A DNA stretch of 64,000 bases from Chalciporus piperatus. Its lineage: Eukaryota; Basidiomycota; Agaricomycetes; Boletales; Boletaceae. This document shows positions 36,089 to 50,386 of the stretch, piece by piece. The stretch lies in the NCBI GenBank assembly GCA_038093975.1, contig JBBPTG010000020.1, positions 203,130-267,129 on the forward strand. The letters run 5' to 3'. The notes under the pieces are model-generated. The model was not told the DNA's origin. It did not search any database and was given only the letters and a program-made list of their open reading frames with translations. How positions within the stretch are numbered: position 1 is the stretch's first letter; each line of letters begins with the position of its first letter. A program made the position numbers and the translations under genes.

Positions 36089-36876
36089 ATGTCCGAGATA
36101 GTGTACAGACAGTATATAGGCGAATCAGATTTACCTCACATCATGTCCTTGGTACAGAGTGAACTCAGCGAACCCTATGTCATATACACCTATCGATATT
36201 TCCTCCACCAATGGTCCGTTATTTCCCCCTCCTCTCTATCCATCCATTTCACTCACAATGTCCATATTACAGGCCACAGCTCGCTTTCCTGGTGCGTTTC
36301 GCGTCCATTTGAGGCGTCGTACGACTCATATCTCGTCCTACAGGCCATACCGGCTGGCTCGTCGGTTCCAGTAGGTGTCATCGTGTGCAAGCAGAGTATG
36401 CACAAGCACATCTCCAACAGAGGGTATATCGCCATGCTCAGCGTTAACAAAAACTGGCGAAAACGCGGCGTCGGTGAGTATCTCCCTCCATCGACCCTAT
36501 TCGCTTCCCCCTTACCCTCGACCCACGTGTCACAGCCAGCACACTCGTCCGTCGCTCGATCGACGTCATGAAGCGAAACGGCGTTAACGAGGTACGTCCC
36601 TAATTTCCCCCCACACGACCCCCCTCCATCGACCTCATCCTCGATCAGGTCGCCCTCGAAACAGAATTCGATAACATCCCCGCTCTCTCACTCTACGAAT
36701 CTCTCGGTTTCATACGAGAGAAACGTCTATACCGATTCTATCTCAACGGGAAAGATGCTTTCCGTCTCGTCCTCTCCATCCCTCCCGACCCAGACCAGAC
36801 CTCCCCTTATTCCCGCCGCTTACCCATCAGAGGTCTACTCCCCTCTTATCCCATCGACGATGACGACGACGATTGA
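36089..36876 (+). CDS. NAA30: NatC catalytic subunit, N-alpha-acetyltransferase 30 (Mak3)
   Basis: GNAT acetyltransferase that acetylates N-termini starting Met-Leu/Ile/Phe. The start [20 protein letters not shown] at 36089 is the usual N-terminus. Then come [28 protein letters not shown] across an intron, [15 protein letters not shown] and [18 protein letters not shown] (the acetyl-CoA loop RKRGVA, completed by [12 protein letters not shown] in the next exon). [38 protein letters not shown] and DAFRLVL follow. The acidic tail IDDDDDD stops at 36876. Four introns. The glutamate in ETEF and the tyrosine in LYESLGF are the conserved active-site region. No breaks. Confidence 0.95.
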
Positions 36877-37574
36877 TTGAATTGTTCGTCCCTTGCGGTC
36901 TGGATCTTACCACTTATGCACACGCCATAACACGCCTCTCCCACGATTGCCATACGCGTTATACAATACCACGTCGTCCGGAATGTTACATATAGGTTTT
37001 ATAATTTTTTGCTTCCCTCTCGGCCTCGGAACGTAATCCCACATTCTTCCCTTCTCACGATCTCTCCATTTCCCCTCTTTTTGTTCTTTCTAGACACACT
37101 CGGGCGCTATGCACCTCTGGTCGCGGCATCCTACTTGGTATTCTTTTTGGTTTCTTGGTTTCTTGTTCCTGCACCGCTCTCCTCACCTAGTTGTACATTA
37201 TATTTCGGTACAGGTACTCTCCAAGTGTAGTATTGTGTGCAAGCTGTTCAAAATGGATTGTTTTCGAGTTACATCAATGAGTGCTCTCGATACGCGTCTC
37301 CATTAACGGCTCGTATCACACATGGCAATAGTCTCGAACCAGACGTTCTAGGAACCGGGAAGCTTCTGGGAATCGACCAAAACGGCTGGATCGAGACTAA
37401 CATAGCAAGGGAACAAGACTCAATCAAATCACTCAAAACTCAATCACCCTCTCAAAATGACCCAAAACTATGCTTCCTCTAATTTATATATTCGTACCCG
37501 CTACACTTCTGGATTGTCTGGGAGTGAGCAAGGAAATAATAACAAAGAACAGTCGATTATCAACGCTATGCCCT
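36877..37574. other. Intergenic between convergent NAA30 and KAR2
   Basis: 3' untranslated regions of both genes and AT-rich DNA. No coding region or repeat is recognised. Confidence 0.4.
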
Positions 37575-40045
<2,471 letters not shown>

Positions 40046-40151
40046 GCGGCGTGACTTTGCGCGCGATGGACAGCGTGGACTGGTCATCGCTGTGGACGAC
40101 GTTGAGGATGAGGGGAAGAAGTTGTAGAGAAAGAAGGAAACGGACCCGGAC

Positions 40152-40157
40152 TTTATA
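40152..40157 (-). promoter_or_regulatory. TATA box of KAR2
   Basis: TATAAA on the minus strand, in AGTAATATAAAGTCC, about 107 bases before the ATG. A CAGCGTG heptamer, identical to the yeast UPRE core, occurs nearer the start at about 40067 on the plus strand; its role here is untested. Confidence 0.5.
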
Positions 40158-40964
40158 TTACTCGCTCAATGCCACGTACTTGCAGAAAATCGACAAGGAC
40201 ACGTCAACACTTGCAACTTTCCACGGTCACATGACAGTGGCTGTGCTAGCACTAACTGTGTGTCAGACAAGTGTCAGAACAACAAAGTTGCTTGGATTGC
40301 CGGACGATGCGACTCAACAGTGTTGCAGCGGTACTGCATTGCCGGAGCTCGACGCCCACGACGACGTGGACAACCGCAATGGATCAACGTTGCTGTGGTA
40401 TTAGAACACGTTGATGCCACGACTTTTTATGATATACGAGGTGGATTAGCCATCATTCCCATCGCAAAGCAAGTGAAATGCCCCGGCACAATGTATGTGA
40501 ATTCCCCTATTGCTCCCTATCTCCGCTGCAAGTGTTTCTACATTTAAACTTCAGTCTGAAGTCTTACCTCGTGTGACCAGAGTAATTTTATCACCATCAC
40601 TGTCATCATCCATGTGAGCTCAGAGTTGCCAAGTTGCTAGAAATCGAAATCACTTTGAGCTGTGATCTCGCTACGTAAGTACTAGTCGAGTCCAAGGTCG
40701 AGTCTCGTCCCTTTGCGTTCAGTCGGTTTTGAGCTGAATACGTCCGTTAATACCCGGCAAAGAGCCAATTCTGGTTGGTCCAGGTTCGACATGATTGCAA
40801 TGCTGCCAGTTACATCATGAAAGAGCCTCGGCCTCGTTCAGTGACTCTTGGGGTTGCACCCACCAAAAAACCAACCAAGTATACCAACTTGCGAAGTTGA
40901 ACGAACAGATGAAATGTAACGGTTGCCAGTGACAGGGACACAGACTGACCGGGGCTAGAAAGAC

Positions 40965-41064
40965 TTATCGTGCATGCCTGACCTTATCAAGCCAAGCCGG
41001 ATATGCTCGCTTCTTCCCACCGCGTGGGCGTCATGGGAAGTCATGATGGCCCGATAGTATAAAA
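40965..41064 (+). promoter_or_regulatory. Promoter of permease copy 1, conserved with copy 2
   Basis: Three blocks are shared with the second copy at the same order: TTATCGTGCATGC (40965), TGGGCGTCATGGGAAG (41025) and TATAAAAG (41058). The TATA box is 102 bp before the ATG at 41160. Conservation against a diverged background marks candidate regulatory sites. Confidence 0.55.
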
Positions 41065-41159
41065 GCCATGCTTCTACCGGATGGACTTCGTTTCGAGCTC
41101 TTGCCCCCCGCCTTCCCGCTTCTAATCGTCCGGGTTGTACGGATACACCAACCACGAAA

Positions 41160-43796
41160 ATGGCGACCAGGCAAGCAACTGAAAGGGCTGACGAGGCACT
41201 CCTCGCAGAGCTTGGGTACAAGCAGGAATTCAAAAGAGCCTTCACTCCATTAGAAGTGCGTAGATAACCCCGTTACCAAGCCAGACGTCGACTGACAACC
41301 TTCATAGGTATTCGGTATAGCCTTCAGCGTCGTTGGTCTGCTTCCATCGATCGCGTGAGTTCAATCCGACTTCCACACAGCAGAGGGCTGACTACCTTAT
41401 CGACCTCCAGCGCGGTCCTCACTTACTCCATTCCGAATGGTGGTCCTTCTGCAATGGTCTGGGGAGTACGTGCGGTCCTGTTACTTGTCCAGATACGGTC
41501 ACCGGCTATTTCCCCCCAATCTTCGGTGTCCTGATAAGCGGAAGTTCCGCTATTTGTTCTTTGCTGTTTCCTCGATCCCCTTTCGTCAAGCACTGTGCTG
41601 ATATATTTGTTTAATCCAGTGGGCGGTTGCGAGTTTTTTCATCCTCTGTGTCGGGTTGTCTATGGCGGAGCTTGCTTCCGCAGCACCTACTTCCGGCGGA
41701 GTGAGTCAGGCCTCCGCACTTGTCGCAATCCGGGGAGGCCACTAACAAGGTCATAGCTTTACTTCTGGACTTACTCCCTTTCATCTCCTCGTTGGCGAAA
41801 TCTGCTCTGTTGGATCGTCGGATGTATGCTCAACTCGTTGCCATGACCCTCACGCTACTTACACACCATCCTATCAGATGCAAATACGATTGGTTCTATA
41901 TCAGCCGTCGGTGAGTAATTATCTTCTTTCCTCCCTTTTTTTTCATGTGAGATCAACTGACGCTACAATATTTATTCTGATTTGGCACCCCTGATCAGCG
42001 TCCATTGACTGGGGGTGTGCTGTCCAAATTGCTGCAGCTGCTAGTATTGCCAACCAGAACTTTGTTGCCACAGCAGCTCAAACTTTGTGCGTCCCAATTT
42101 GCCTTCCTCTGTTATCTCTGTTATCTACGTCTCGGTGCTCCTTTCGCTGACATCCATACAGCGGGATCTATGTTGCCGTCCTCTTCTCCCATGGTGTAGT
42201 ATGCTCTCTTGGCACTGCCGTTCTCGCAAGACTGCAGAACGTCTCCATCATCCTTAATCTGCTGTGAGTATTGTCATCTCGTCCCTACTTTGGTTACAAT
42301 CGGCACTCTGCTGCGTCTCGCTGATATGGTGATTGTGGATCTTACATGGAGCAGCTACTTTCTCGTGTCCGAACACTAACTCCGTGTTGTCCACAGCCTC
42401 TGCTTTGCCGTCATTGTCGCTCTCCCGGCTGCGACCCCAAAAGAATCTATGAATAGCGCCAGTTTTGCGCTCGGGAATTTTACTGATTGTTCGTTTTTGA
42501 TTTTTGTTCCTCGTCTATGTCTCAACTCCCTCTCTAGTCAATGGCTGGTCAAGTGGCTATGCCTTCATCCTCTCCTTCCTTGCGCCTCTCTGGACGATCT
42601 GTATGTCATCCCCTTCCACACTGGTTTCTCCTGAGGTAGATCATTAACCACAGCCATCCAATCGACTAGGTTCGTTTGATTCGAGCGTACATATTAGTGA
42701 AGAAGCTGCAAATGCGGCTACTGCTGTACCTTGGGCGATCGTAAGGCTAATCCTTGTACCGCGGGATGTTGACTGACGTGTGTGACAGGTAGGAGCAATC
42801 GCCATTTCCGGCGTCCTAGGTTGGGGTGCGCACCCTCATATGACTCACTGTCCTAGGTTTATGACTTTTGTATGATCCCTCTAGCTATCAACATTTCGCT
42901 TGCGTTTTGTATGGGAAGCGACCTGCAGAGCCTCGTCAATAGCCCTCAGCCCATGTCCTTGATCTTCCTGAACAGCTTCGGACAAAAGGGCACACTTGCC
43001 GTTTGGTCCTTCGTTGTCCTTGGACAGTAAGTTGTCGATCGATCAGTAGATTCACATTCTTACGTTGTCATCCATTACTAGATATATGATGGGGTCCAGC
43101 ATGGTAAGTACTTACTTTGCAATTCGGAAGTGTATGGGCCAACACTTTCCTTAGGTTCTTGCTGCCTCTCGTCAATCTTTTGCGTTCTCCCGCGATGGTG
43201 CCCTCCCATTCTCGAGTATTCTGTACCGCATGAACAGCTTTACTGGCACGCCTGTGAACACTGTGTGGTCGGTCGTTGGCATTGCTCTTCTGCTCGACCT
43301 TCTAGCTCTCGCTGGCCCCGCAGCTATCAATGCCGTGTTCGCAATCTCGGTCACTGGGCTCTACGTGGCATATTCCATCCCCATCGCAGTGAGGTTTATC
43401 TTCAAGAATGACTTCAAACCTGGGCCATTCAATCTTGGAGTCTTCGTCAGTGCCCTCCAGTGTCCATGATCGCATGAAGCAGAGAGCTGATCCTTTGTTC
43501 AGAGTCTTCCGGTCGCCATCATCGCTGTTACCTTTATGATGTTCATGGACGTCGTGTTCTTCTTCCCAACGACGCCCCAGACGACTTCGCCCACCATGAA
43601 CTACACTGTCGTCGTTCTTGGTGGTGTCCTGTTCCTCTCGATCGTCTGGTACTATTTCCCCGTATATGGTGGTGTACACTGGTTCACTGGGCCTATACCT
43701 AACGTGGGCAAGAGCGACAGTGAGGGGAGTGTGAGCAGAGAGTATCCGTCGTTGGATAAGAAGGTAGAAGTGGCTGTTTCTGAGAAGAGTGTGTAA
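41160..43796 (+). CDS. APC-family permease, Uga4/GABA-permease-like, copy 1
   Basis: Twelve-helix amino acid/choline/polyamine transporter. The start is MATRQATERADEALLAELGY. The cytosolic N-terminus KQEFKRAFTPLEV is followed by FGIAFSVVGLLPSIASVLTY, SIPNGGPSAMVWGW (TM1-2), CVGLSMAELASAAPTSGG, LYFWTYSLSSPRWRN, LLCWIVGYANTIGSI, SIDWGCAVQIAA, GIYVAVLFSHGVVCSLGTAV, ESMNSASFALGNFTD, VHISEEAANAATAVPWAIVG, MGSSMVLAASRQSFAFSRDG, ALPFSSILYRMN, VRFIFKNDFKPGPFNLGVF and YYFPVYGGVHWFTGP. The tail is charged and ends VSEKSV at 43796. The SMAELASAAPTSGGLYFW and FSRDGALP blocks are diagnostic of the Uga4/Hnm1-like branch. About twelve introns at positions shared with copy 2. The substrate is not inferable. 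Intact. Confidence 0.9.
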
Positions 43797-44098
43797 CGCC
43801 ACAATGGCGCGGAACTTTTTTTTTGCTATCAAACTTTTTACCAGGTCACCGGTCATCTACGGTGATTGACCTAGGCACACGGAGTACATAGATGGGCCTT
43901 AGTAAAGGCATGCATTTCGATTGGTGTTTTTTGGGTGTTTTAGATTGTAAACTCGGATGTCTGGTGAGCCCTCTGTATCAAAGGTGACGTATATGCTACC
44001 CTAGAGCAGAACGAGTGTCTTCTGCTCATTGAGAGTCCGGTTTGGGGAGACTAATGCTACCCGCAGCTGATCACAACTTGATCGGAACTACATACTTA

Positions 44099-44196
44099 GG
44101 GTCTGTTCGAGATGGCCAAAAGGGCTGCTAACCGAGTGCTAACCGAGTGCGGGCAGCACTCGCTTAGCAGCCCTTTTGGCCATCTCGAACAGGCCC
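44099..44196. mobile_element. 98-bp palindromic MITE with TTA target duplication
   Basis: Near-perfect 33-bp terminal inverted repeats: the left end starts GGGTCTGTTCGAGATGGCCA and the right end is its complement with one mismatch (GGGCCTGTTCG...). Both ends are flanked by TTA (44096-44098 and 44197-44199), a target site of the TWA type used by PIF/Harbinger transposases. The centre repeats CTAACCGAGTGC and has a smaller hairpin (GAGTGC/GCACTC). Non-coding and non-autonomous. Confidence 0.85.
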
Positions 44197-45016
44197 TTAC
44201 ATCCTGCAAACCAAGTAGTACGAAAGCACCACGCATCTGCAAAGCGTCAAAATAACGTACTCATTCCACCACACTTTGGGAGGCTCTCATTGGCCAAGCA
44301 GACTGTAAGCGACTCCAAACCGAGCTAAGCGGTTCAGCCGAGCTCATTGAGCACTCAATGAGCGCTTACAAAAAGCTGATGTGACTGTCACCTTCATAGG
44401 TCTTCCTTCTATTCTCCTGGCCCCCCGCAAAGTGATTGATTGGCCTCATTACGCACGGAACCCGTCGCTGAATGGGGAGACTAACTTGAAGTTACACAGC
44501 ACTGAATCACGGAGGACGAACTCAAAAGTGACAAGTCAGTCCAGTCCTCCTCAAGTTGGACTTGTTACTTTCGGTCTGTCACTCAGCTGTGGCAGTGCCG
44601 CGGAGTAGGTTTAGGGATTATCGCGGACAGTACTAGGACTCTATAGTGATCTGAGCTGGCGCTAACTTCCGCGTAGCCTGCCACAGCATCTCGATACACA
44701 CGTCTGAGACGTATTTGAGTCCTCACCCAGAAAGTTGAGGCTTGAGCTCAACAGCTCCCTGACCTCCGAGTCGTTCTCGGCAATCGAACACCGGCGGAGT
44801 TTCTGCACCGATAGCTGTCACCACAACAACGGCTGGCACCGAGACTAGAACATGTTTGGCAGCAGCTCTGGTTGGTTCCGAGTTTCAAGTTGACATGAAT
44901 CTCATTTACAACATGAAAAGGGAAAGCCTTCTACATAGCCTCGCTTCACCCTTGGAAATGCACTGTCAGTGGTTGACACTGACTGACTGGCGCTTCAAGT
45001 TGTCACTGGCAGTTGA

Positions 45017-45112
45017 TTATCGTGCATGCTTGGCCTTCCTAGCCGGGTTTCTCGCTTCTTCTTTCCACCCCTTGGGCGTCATGGGAAGTAAGTCATGAAG
45101 AAATTATAAAAG
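45017..45112 (+). promoter_or_regulatory. Promoter of permease copy 2, conserved with copy 1
   Basis: TTATCGTGCATGC (45017), TGGGCGTCATGGGAAG (45073) and TATAAAAG (45105), in the same order as copy 1, with the TATA box 87 bp before the ATG. Confidence 0.55.
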
Positions 45113-45191
45113 CAATGCTTCTATCGGATGGAGTGCGCCCCGCCTTCCCGCTTCTAATCGTCCGGGTTATTCGGGTACACCAACCACGAGA

Positions 45192-47792
45192 ATGGCAGAC
45201 AGGCAAGCGATTGAAAAGGCCGACGAAGCACTCCTCGCAGAGCTTGGCTATAAGCAAGAATTCAAGAGAGCCTTCACTCCGTTCGAGGTACGCAGATATT
45301 CAGAATGCCCATCGCCCAGCTGGACGTCGACTGACATGCCTATATAGGTATTCTGTATTGCCTTCAGCATTTTTGGATTGGTTCCATCGATCGCGTGAGT
45401 CCCTCAAGTTCAATTCGGGCATCGTACGTTCCAACAGTAGAACGCTGAAGTGCTGATTATCCGATCTACCTCCAGCGCGGTCCTCACTTATTCCATCCCA
45501 AATGGTGGCCCTTCTGCAATGGTTTGGGGCGTACGTGTGATTCCGTTACTTCTCTTACTATACATCCTTTGACCATGTAATGTGCTGACACCTTTTGATT
45601 AATGCTCGGTAACTCTAGTGGGCTGTCGCGAGCTTCTTTATCCTTTGCATCGGGATGTCCATGGCAGAGCTTGCGTCCGCGGCACCTACGTCTGGTGGGG
45701 TAAGGCCCGTAGCTGCTATCAAGATGGGCGGATAATGCTAATCCGGCCTGCAGCTCTACTTCTGGACATACTCCTTCTCGTCACCTCGTTACCGAAATTT
45801 CCTCTGCTGGATCGTTGGCTGTATGTTTGATTCGCCTGTGTAGAGTTTACTTTACTCATCATATTTTCAGACGCAAACACAATAGGCTCCATTGCATGTG
45901 TTGGTGAGCAGCTCAGCTCCTGGCCGTTCGTGGATCATTGGCTGACGGTACCAAACCTATCTTCGTCTGACACACGTACACACTTGACCAGCATCCACCG
46001 ACTGGGGTTGTGCCGTCCAAATCGCTGCAGCTGTTAACATCGGCAACCCAAGCTTTGTTGCTACCCAGGTCCAGACTTTGTGCGTCTCGGTTCCCTTTGT
46101 GATCTGGGATGAGATGATTAAACTTCGCTGACATTCATCCATGCAGCGGGATCTATATTGCCATCCTGTTCACTCATGGGGTGGTATGCTCTCTCGGCAC
46201 CGCCGTTCTCGCAAGACTGCAAAACGTCTACATGCTCCTTAATCTCCTGTGAGTACTGTCACGTACTCCCTTCTTTGGTCCGCTACATACCGACTTCGTG
46301 TCGTTTCTGGTGTGGTTTTTGCGGTTGCTACACCAAGTACCGACTGTATTGTCGTCAGAAACACTGACTGCTTGTCGTCATTAGCCTCTGCCTCGCTGTG
46401 ATTATCGCTCTCCCGGCTGCAACACCAAGAGAACAAATGAATAGTGCCAGCTTTGTTTTCGGAAATTTTACCAATTGTCTGTTCCTGGTCCTTTTTCCTC
46501 TTCTTTTTCTCATCTCCCTCTCCAGTCAATGGCTGGCCAAATGGCTATGCATTCATCCTTTCCTTCCTTGCACCACTCTGGTCGATTTGTATGTCCATCC
46601 CTTCACTCATCAACCGCCAGCTGTGGCGTTAACGCAGATATTCCTTCAACAAGGCGCGTACGATTCGACTGTACACATAAGTGAAGAAACTACGAATGCG
46701 GCCACAGCCGTGCCATGGGCGATTGTAAGGTTGTTTGTTGCACTCTGCGGCGCCGTCTAATGTGTATCAAGGTCGGAGCAATCGCTATTTCCGGCGTGCT
46801 CGGTTGGGGTGTGCACTCTCATCCACTTCTACTTCTCATGTGCTTATGATTCATATCAAGCCATCAACGTCTCTCTCGCATTCTGCATGGGTAGCGACTT
46901 GCAAAGCCTTGTTAGCAGCGCTCAGCCCATGGCCCAGATCTTTTCGAACAGATTCGAACAAAAAGGGACCCTAGCTATTTGGACCATCATTGTCCTTGCA
47001 CAGTGAGTTCTTCATCTACCCCAATGTACTCACAATTGTACGTTCTCATTCTATCACCAGATATATGATGGGATCCAGCATGGTAATTTTATTTGCATCC
47101 CGAACAAGGAGTCGGTGTACTGAAACTATTTAGCTGCTGACTGCCTCTCGCCAATCTTTCGCATTCTCCCGCGATGGTGCCCTTCCATTTTCTAGCATTC
47201 TGTACCGCATGAACAGATTTACGGGTACACCTGTGAACGCTGTGTGGTGGGTCGCTGTGCTTGCCGGCCTCCTCGGCCTCCTGGCTCTTGCTGGCCCTGC
47301 AGCTACCAACGCCGTCTTCGCGCTTGCGGTCACTGGTCTCTACGTGGCATACTGTATCCCCATCTCGGCAAGGTTCATATTCAAGAATAACTTCAAACCT
47401 GGACCATTCAATCTTGGAGTTTTCGTCAGTGTCTTTCGTGCTTTTGATTGCATAAAGGAAGGAGCTAATCCTTTGTTCTCCAGAGTCTTCCGGTCGCCAC
47501 AATCGCAGTCACCTTCATGATGTTTATGGTCATCGTATTCTTCTTCCCAACGACGCCCCAGACGACTGCACCCACCATGAACTACACTGTCGTTGTTCTT
47601 GGTGGTGTTCTCTTACTCTCGATCGTTTGGTACTATTTCCCTGTGTACGGTGGTGTGCACTGGTTCACCGGGCCTGTGCCGAACGTGGGAAAGGGCAACA
47701 CCGTGGAGAAATTGAACGGGGGCACAGAGTCTTCATCGTTGGACACTGATGCGGAAGGGTTTGGTTATGAGAGAAATGTGTTGATATCATAA
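45192..47792 (+). CDS. APC-family permease, Uga4/GABA-permease-like, copy 2
   Basis: Tandem paralogue of copy 1 with the same exon layout. The start is MADRQAIEKADEALLAELGY. Matching blocks include VFCIAFSIFGLVPSI, SIPNGGPSAMVWG, CIGMSMAELASAAPTSGG, STDWGCAVQIAAAVNIG, GIYIAILFTHGVVCSLGTAV, EQMNSASFVFGNFTN, VHISEETTNAATAVPWAIVG, SVLGWAINVSLAFCMGSDLQ-like TM8, MGSSMLLTASRQSFAFSRDG, SARFIFKNNFKPGPFNLGVF and YYFPVYGGVHWFTGPVPNV. It ends GYERNVLIS at 47792. Differences from copy 1 are spread over the protein, and loops and the C-terminus differ most, so the duplication is not very recent and both reading frames have been kept. About twelve introns of about 50-70 bp. No break seen. Confidence 0.9.
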
Positions 47793-48522
47793 TGGCCCCG
47801 GGAGTCGAGATATGTGGTATTCTCGTTGGCGCCTTTCCTCTATTTACATAACTCTTCTTCACCAGGGGCTAGCCCCAAGGACAGTAAACACCGTTTCACA
47901 AGGATTATATATTTACCAGGTCGTCTACGGTGACACTGGCATGCAATAGACTCGGATGATGGTAGGACTTCAGTATTTTAGATTGTGGACTCGGATTTCT
48001 GGACGCCGGTGCCAGCAGTGGTGACGTAGCGCCGGCGGGTGGTAGAGCAATTGCAACTTGATCAGGGCCGCATCCTGGTCAGATTCCGTCAGAACGAATG
48101 ACGCTTCTTTCTGTTCTTCGGAGCGCCTACCAAGGACTAGCAAATGAAGAGCATGATTTCGCACAGATCCCTTCCGAGTCGGAACAAGTTCAAAACGAGC
48201 TACTCAAGTCTTGAACTTGTGAGCCCACTGAATCTGATTTCGATCTCCGCGATTCATGGACCTCTGGTGTGGTTGCGGATCTTATCAACTATTCCGACTC
48301 GAACTTGGAACTCGAACTTGGAACTAAGTCAGCTCTATGCCAAAAACAGTTCTATGCTGTTCTATGTATGTTATCCAATGTTATCATCTCTATCCATCCG
48401 AACACTACTGCTTGCTTCTCATTCCCATCATTAGTTGGGAATTGCTTTCCCGATGGCATAGAGACAATACTTCTATCGTATAGTGGAGCACCTTGAACCT
48501 TTTCTCTCATCTTCCGCTGACC
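47793..48522. other. Intergenic between permease copy 2 and truncated copy 3
   Basis: Derived from the duplicated unit. Near 48450-48490 a remnant of the copy 1/2 leader (ACTTCTATCG...TGGAG) is still recognisable, without a clear TATA box. No gene. Confidence 0.35.
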
Positions 48523-49163
48523 ATGAAAACCAACGAAGCAGCCACATTGAGAAGGCTGATGAACTCTCAAAGCTTGAACACAACCAAGAATTTAAACGAG
48601 CCTTCACGCCGTTTGAGGTCTGTAGATCTCTCTTCCCTTCCCAAAGCACATCGACTGAAGTACGCCGGTGATGGGTCTTTGGTATCGCGTTGTCCGTGCA
48701 ACAGAAGATGATTGATCTCCAGTGCAGTCCTCGTCTACTCTATTCCGAATGGTGGTCCTTCTGCAATGGTCTGGGGTGTAAGTATGATGCCGTCAATCGT
48801 TCTGATAAGGTTACAGGCTATTTTGCAAACATCGAGTCGATGACCAGATAAGCGCAAGTTGCGCGATATGTCTTTATCCTCCATCGACTAGTTTTCTCCC
48901 AAAGAAATTACCGATACTGTTTCGCTCCAGTGGGCCGTCGCGAGCATATTTATGTTGCGTCGGGCTGGCGATCGCGGAGCTTGGTTCCGCAGCATGTCCT
49001 CTTACTCTTGATCGTCTGGTACTCTTTCCCTGTGTATGGTGGTGTGCACTGGTTCACCGTGTCAAACTTGCCGACGTTCGGCACAGGCCCCGCAGAGAAC
49101 ATGAACAGGGGTTCCTCCTTGATTCAGGAGGGCGAGGCGGTCGTTGCCGTGAGCGCAGTGTAA
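48523..49163 (+). pseudogene. APC-family permease copy 3, internally deleted
   Basis: The N-terminal exon is recognisable (IEKADELSKLEHNQEFKRAF, then TPFEV) but out of frame with the only nearby ATG. VLVYSIPNGGPSAMVWG and WAVASIFML (TM1-2 region) follow. At about 48993, directly after a SAA-like codon run, the sequence jumps to LLLIVWYSFPVYGGVHWFT of the last helix, and a short tail ends at 49163. Roughly 380 codons of the parent, and all helices between TM2/3 and TM12, are missing. The gene cannot make a working transporter. Confidence 0.8.
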
Positions 49164-50386
49164 TGTCAGCGTTCTGGTGTTCTCACCATTGCTCATACCA
49201 TCTCATGTACTACATCCGCGGATTGGGGGAATAGGATTTTAAAAAACGAGTAGAAAATGTTTAGATGGACATTCACGGATTTGGGAGATATGATTAAAAA
49301 AGACGAGCAGAAAAGTTTAGATGGATATTGAAGCAATATAGAGAAGGGGAAATGGTTGTAAAAGGGGGGAGGGGGCAAGACAAAGAGATAGCCTGAGTAA
49401 ACACATAATCATAGCAAGCAGTGAACACAGCTGTACTAGATAAATCTCTTGACAAAGCAACGTAACCGGAGCTTGACAAAAGATTGGCCAATCAGGGGGA
49501 TCGTCCCTACAAATTTTCCCTCCCTATATTCGTGAGGCTATATCGACGTCACGATGGCACAGAGATGAGCCTCACCATTGAGACGCTATTTTCGTACTTT
49601 GCCCCAGTAAGATTTGGACCACTTGCATTCGGCCTCTCCGCAGTCTGTGATCGTGCGACGACCGTAGGTACCGTCAGGGCGAGCATATGTTATCCATCTG
49701 CACTCGTTGACCAGCACCGAGGATAGAATGAGGTCATCAGGCATATCACCGTGAATTGCACACCGGTGGGTGAAAGAATTGGCGACAAGCTGCATGGAAG
49801 CAAAGTGTGGAGGAAGTGGGATCTGGGATATACAAGTGTGTTCTGTTGGCGGGTTAGTACTTAGAGTGAATGGGACATCTTTTTATACCGTTTCATTGCG
49901 GCGGGATGTTATCAGCTCTCAGTGGCGGGGAACCCGAAAATGATCAGTAGACAACACATGTTTTGTGCCTCCGACCTGCTGTGGGTCTAAGCTTAAGGCC
50001 AACAACAGGGGCGACTACAGATGTAGAAGTTAGTGCTTAACTTGATGCTGTGGCCTTGTGCCATTGGAAGAAAGTTCAAAACTCACAGGCTTGATCAACC
50101 CTGAGGAGTGGCGAACAAAAGAGGCCATCGGCTACAGAACCGAATGTGGGCGTGCGGCGTTTACTACTTACTTGCTGGCTCAGTATAGTGGCGGATGGCC
50201 CAAAACATGTACAAGGTTCCCAAACATAACGTGCTGTGGGCAACAGCAACCATTGCATTTATAAAATGCTGATAGCGATTCTGCTGTGAAACACCCTCTT
50301 ATCCTTTTCCTAAGGTATGCTCCCCGATATTTTCTTAGTACGGCTGGGTGAACTGAACTCACCATAGCAAAGGCCGTGGCAACATC
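49164..50386. other. Intergenic between permease relic and kinase fusion gene
   Basis: No gene is recognised. Besides the 57-bp tandem duplication (49219-49330) there is nothing I can assign. Confidence 0.35.
49219..49330. repeat. Imperfect 57-bp tandem duplication, AT-rich
   Basis: CGGATT..GGGGGAATAGGATTTT..AACGAGTAGAAAATG-TTTAGATGGA (49219) recurs from 49276 as CGGATTTGGGAGATATGATT..GACGAGCAGAAAAGTTTAGATGGA. Two copies with scattered differences. Confidence 0.65.

Larger units (their letters stand above)
40046..41159. other. Intergenic between KAR2 and first permease copy
   Basis: KAR2 promoter on the left; a TACTAGT word at about 40680; permease promoter on the right (conserved with the second copy). 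No gene is seen between them. Confidence 0.4.
43797..45191. other. Intergenic between permease copies 1 and 2
   Basis: It contains the 3' flank of copy 1, the MITE at 44099-44196, and the copy 2 promoter. An open frame at 44381-44608 has no recognisable features. Confidence 0.4.
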
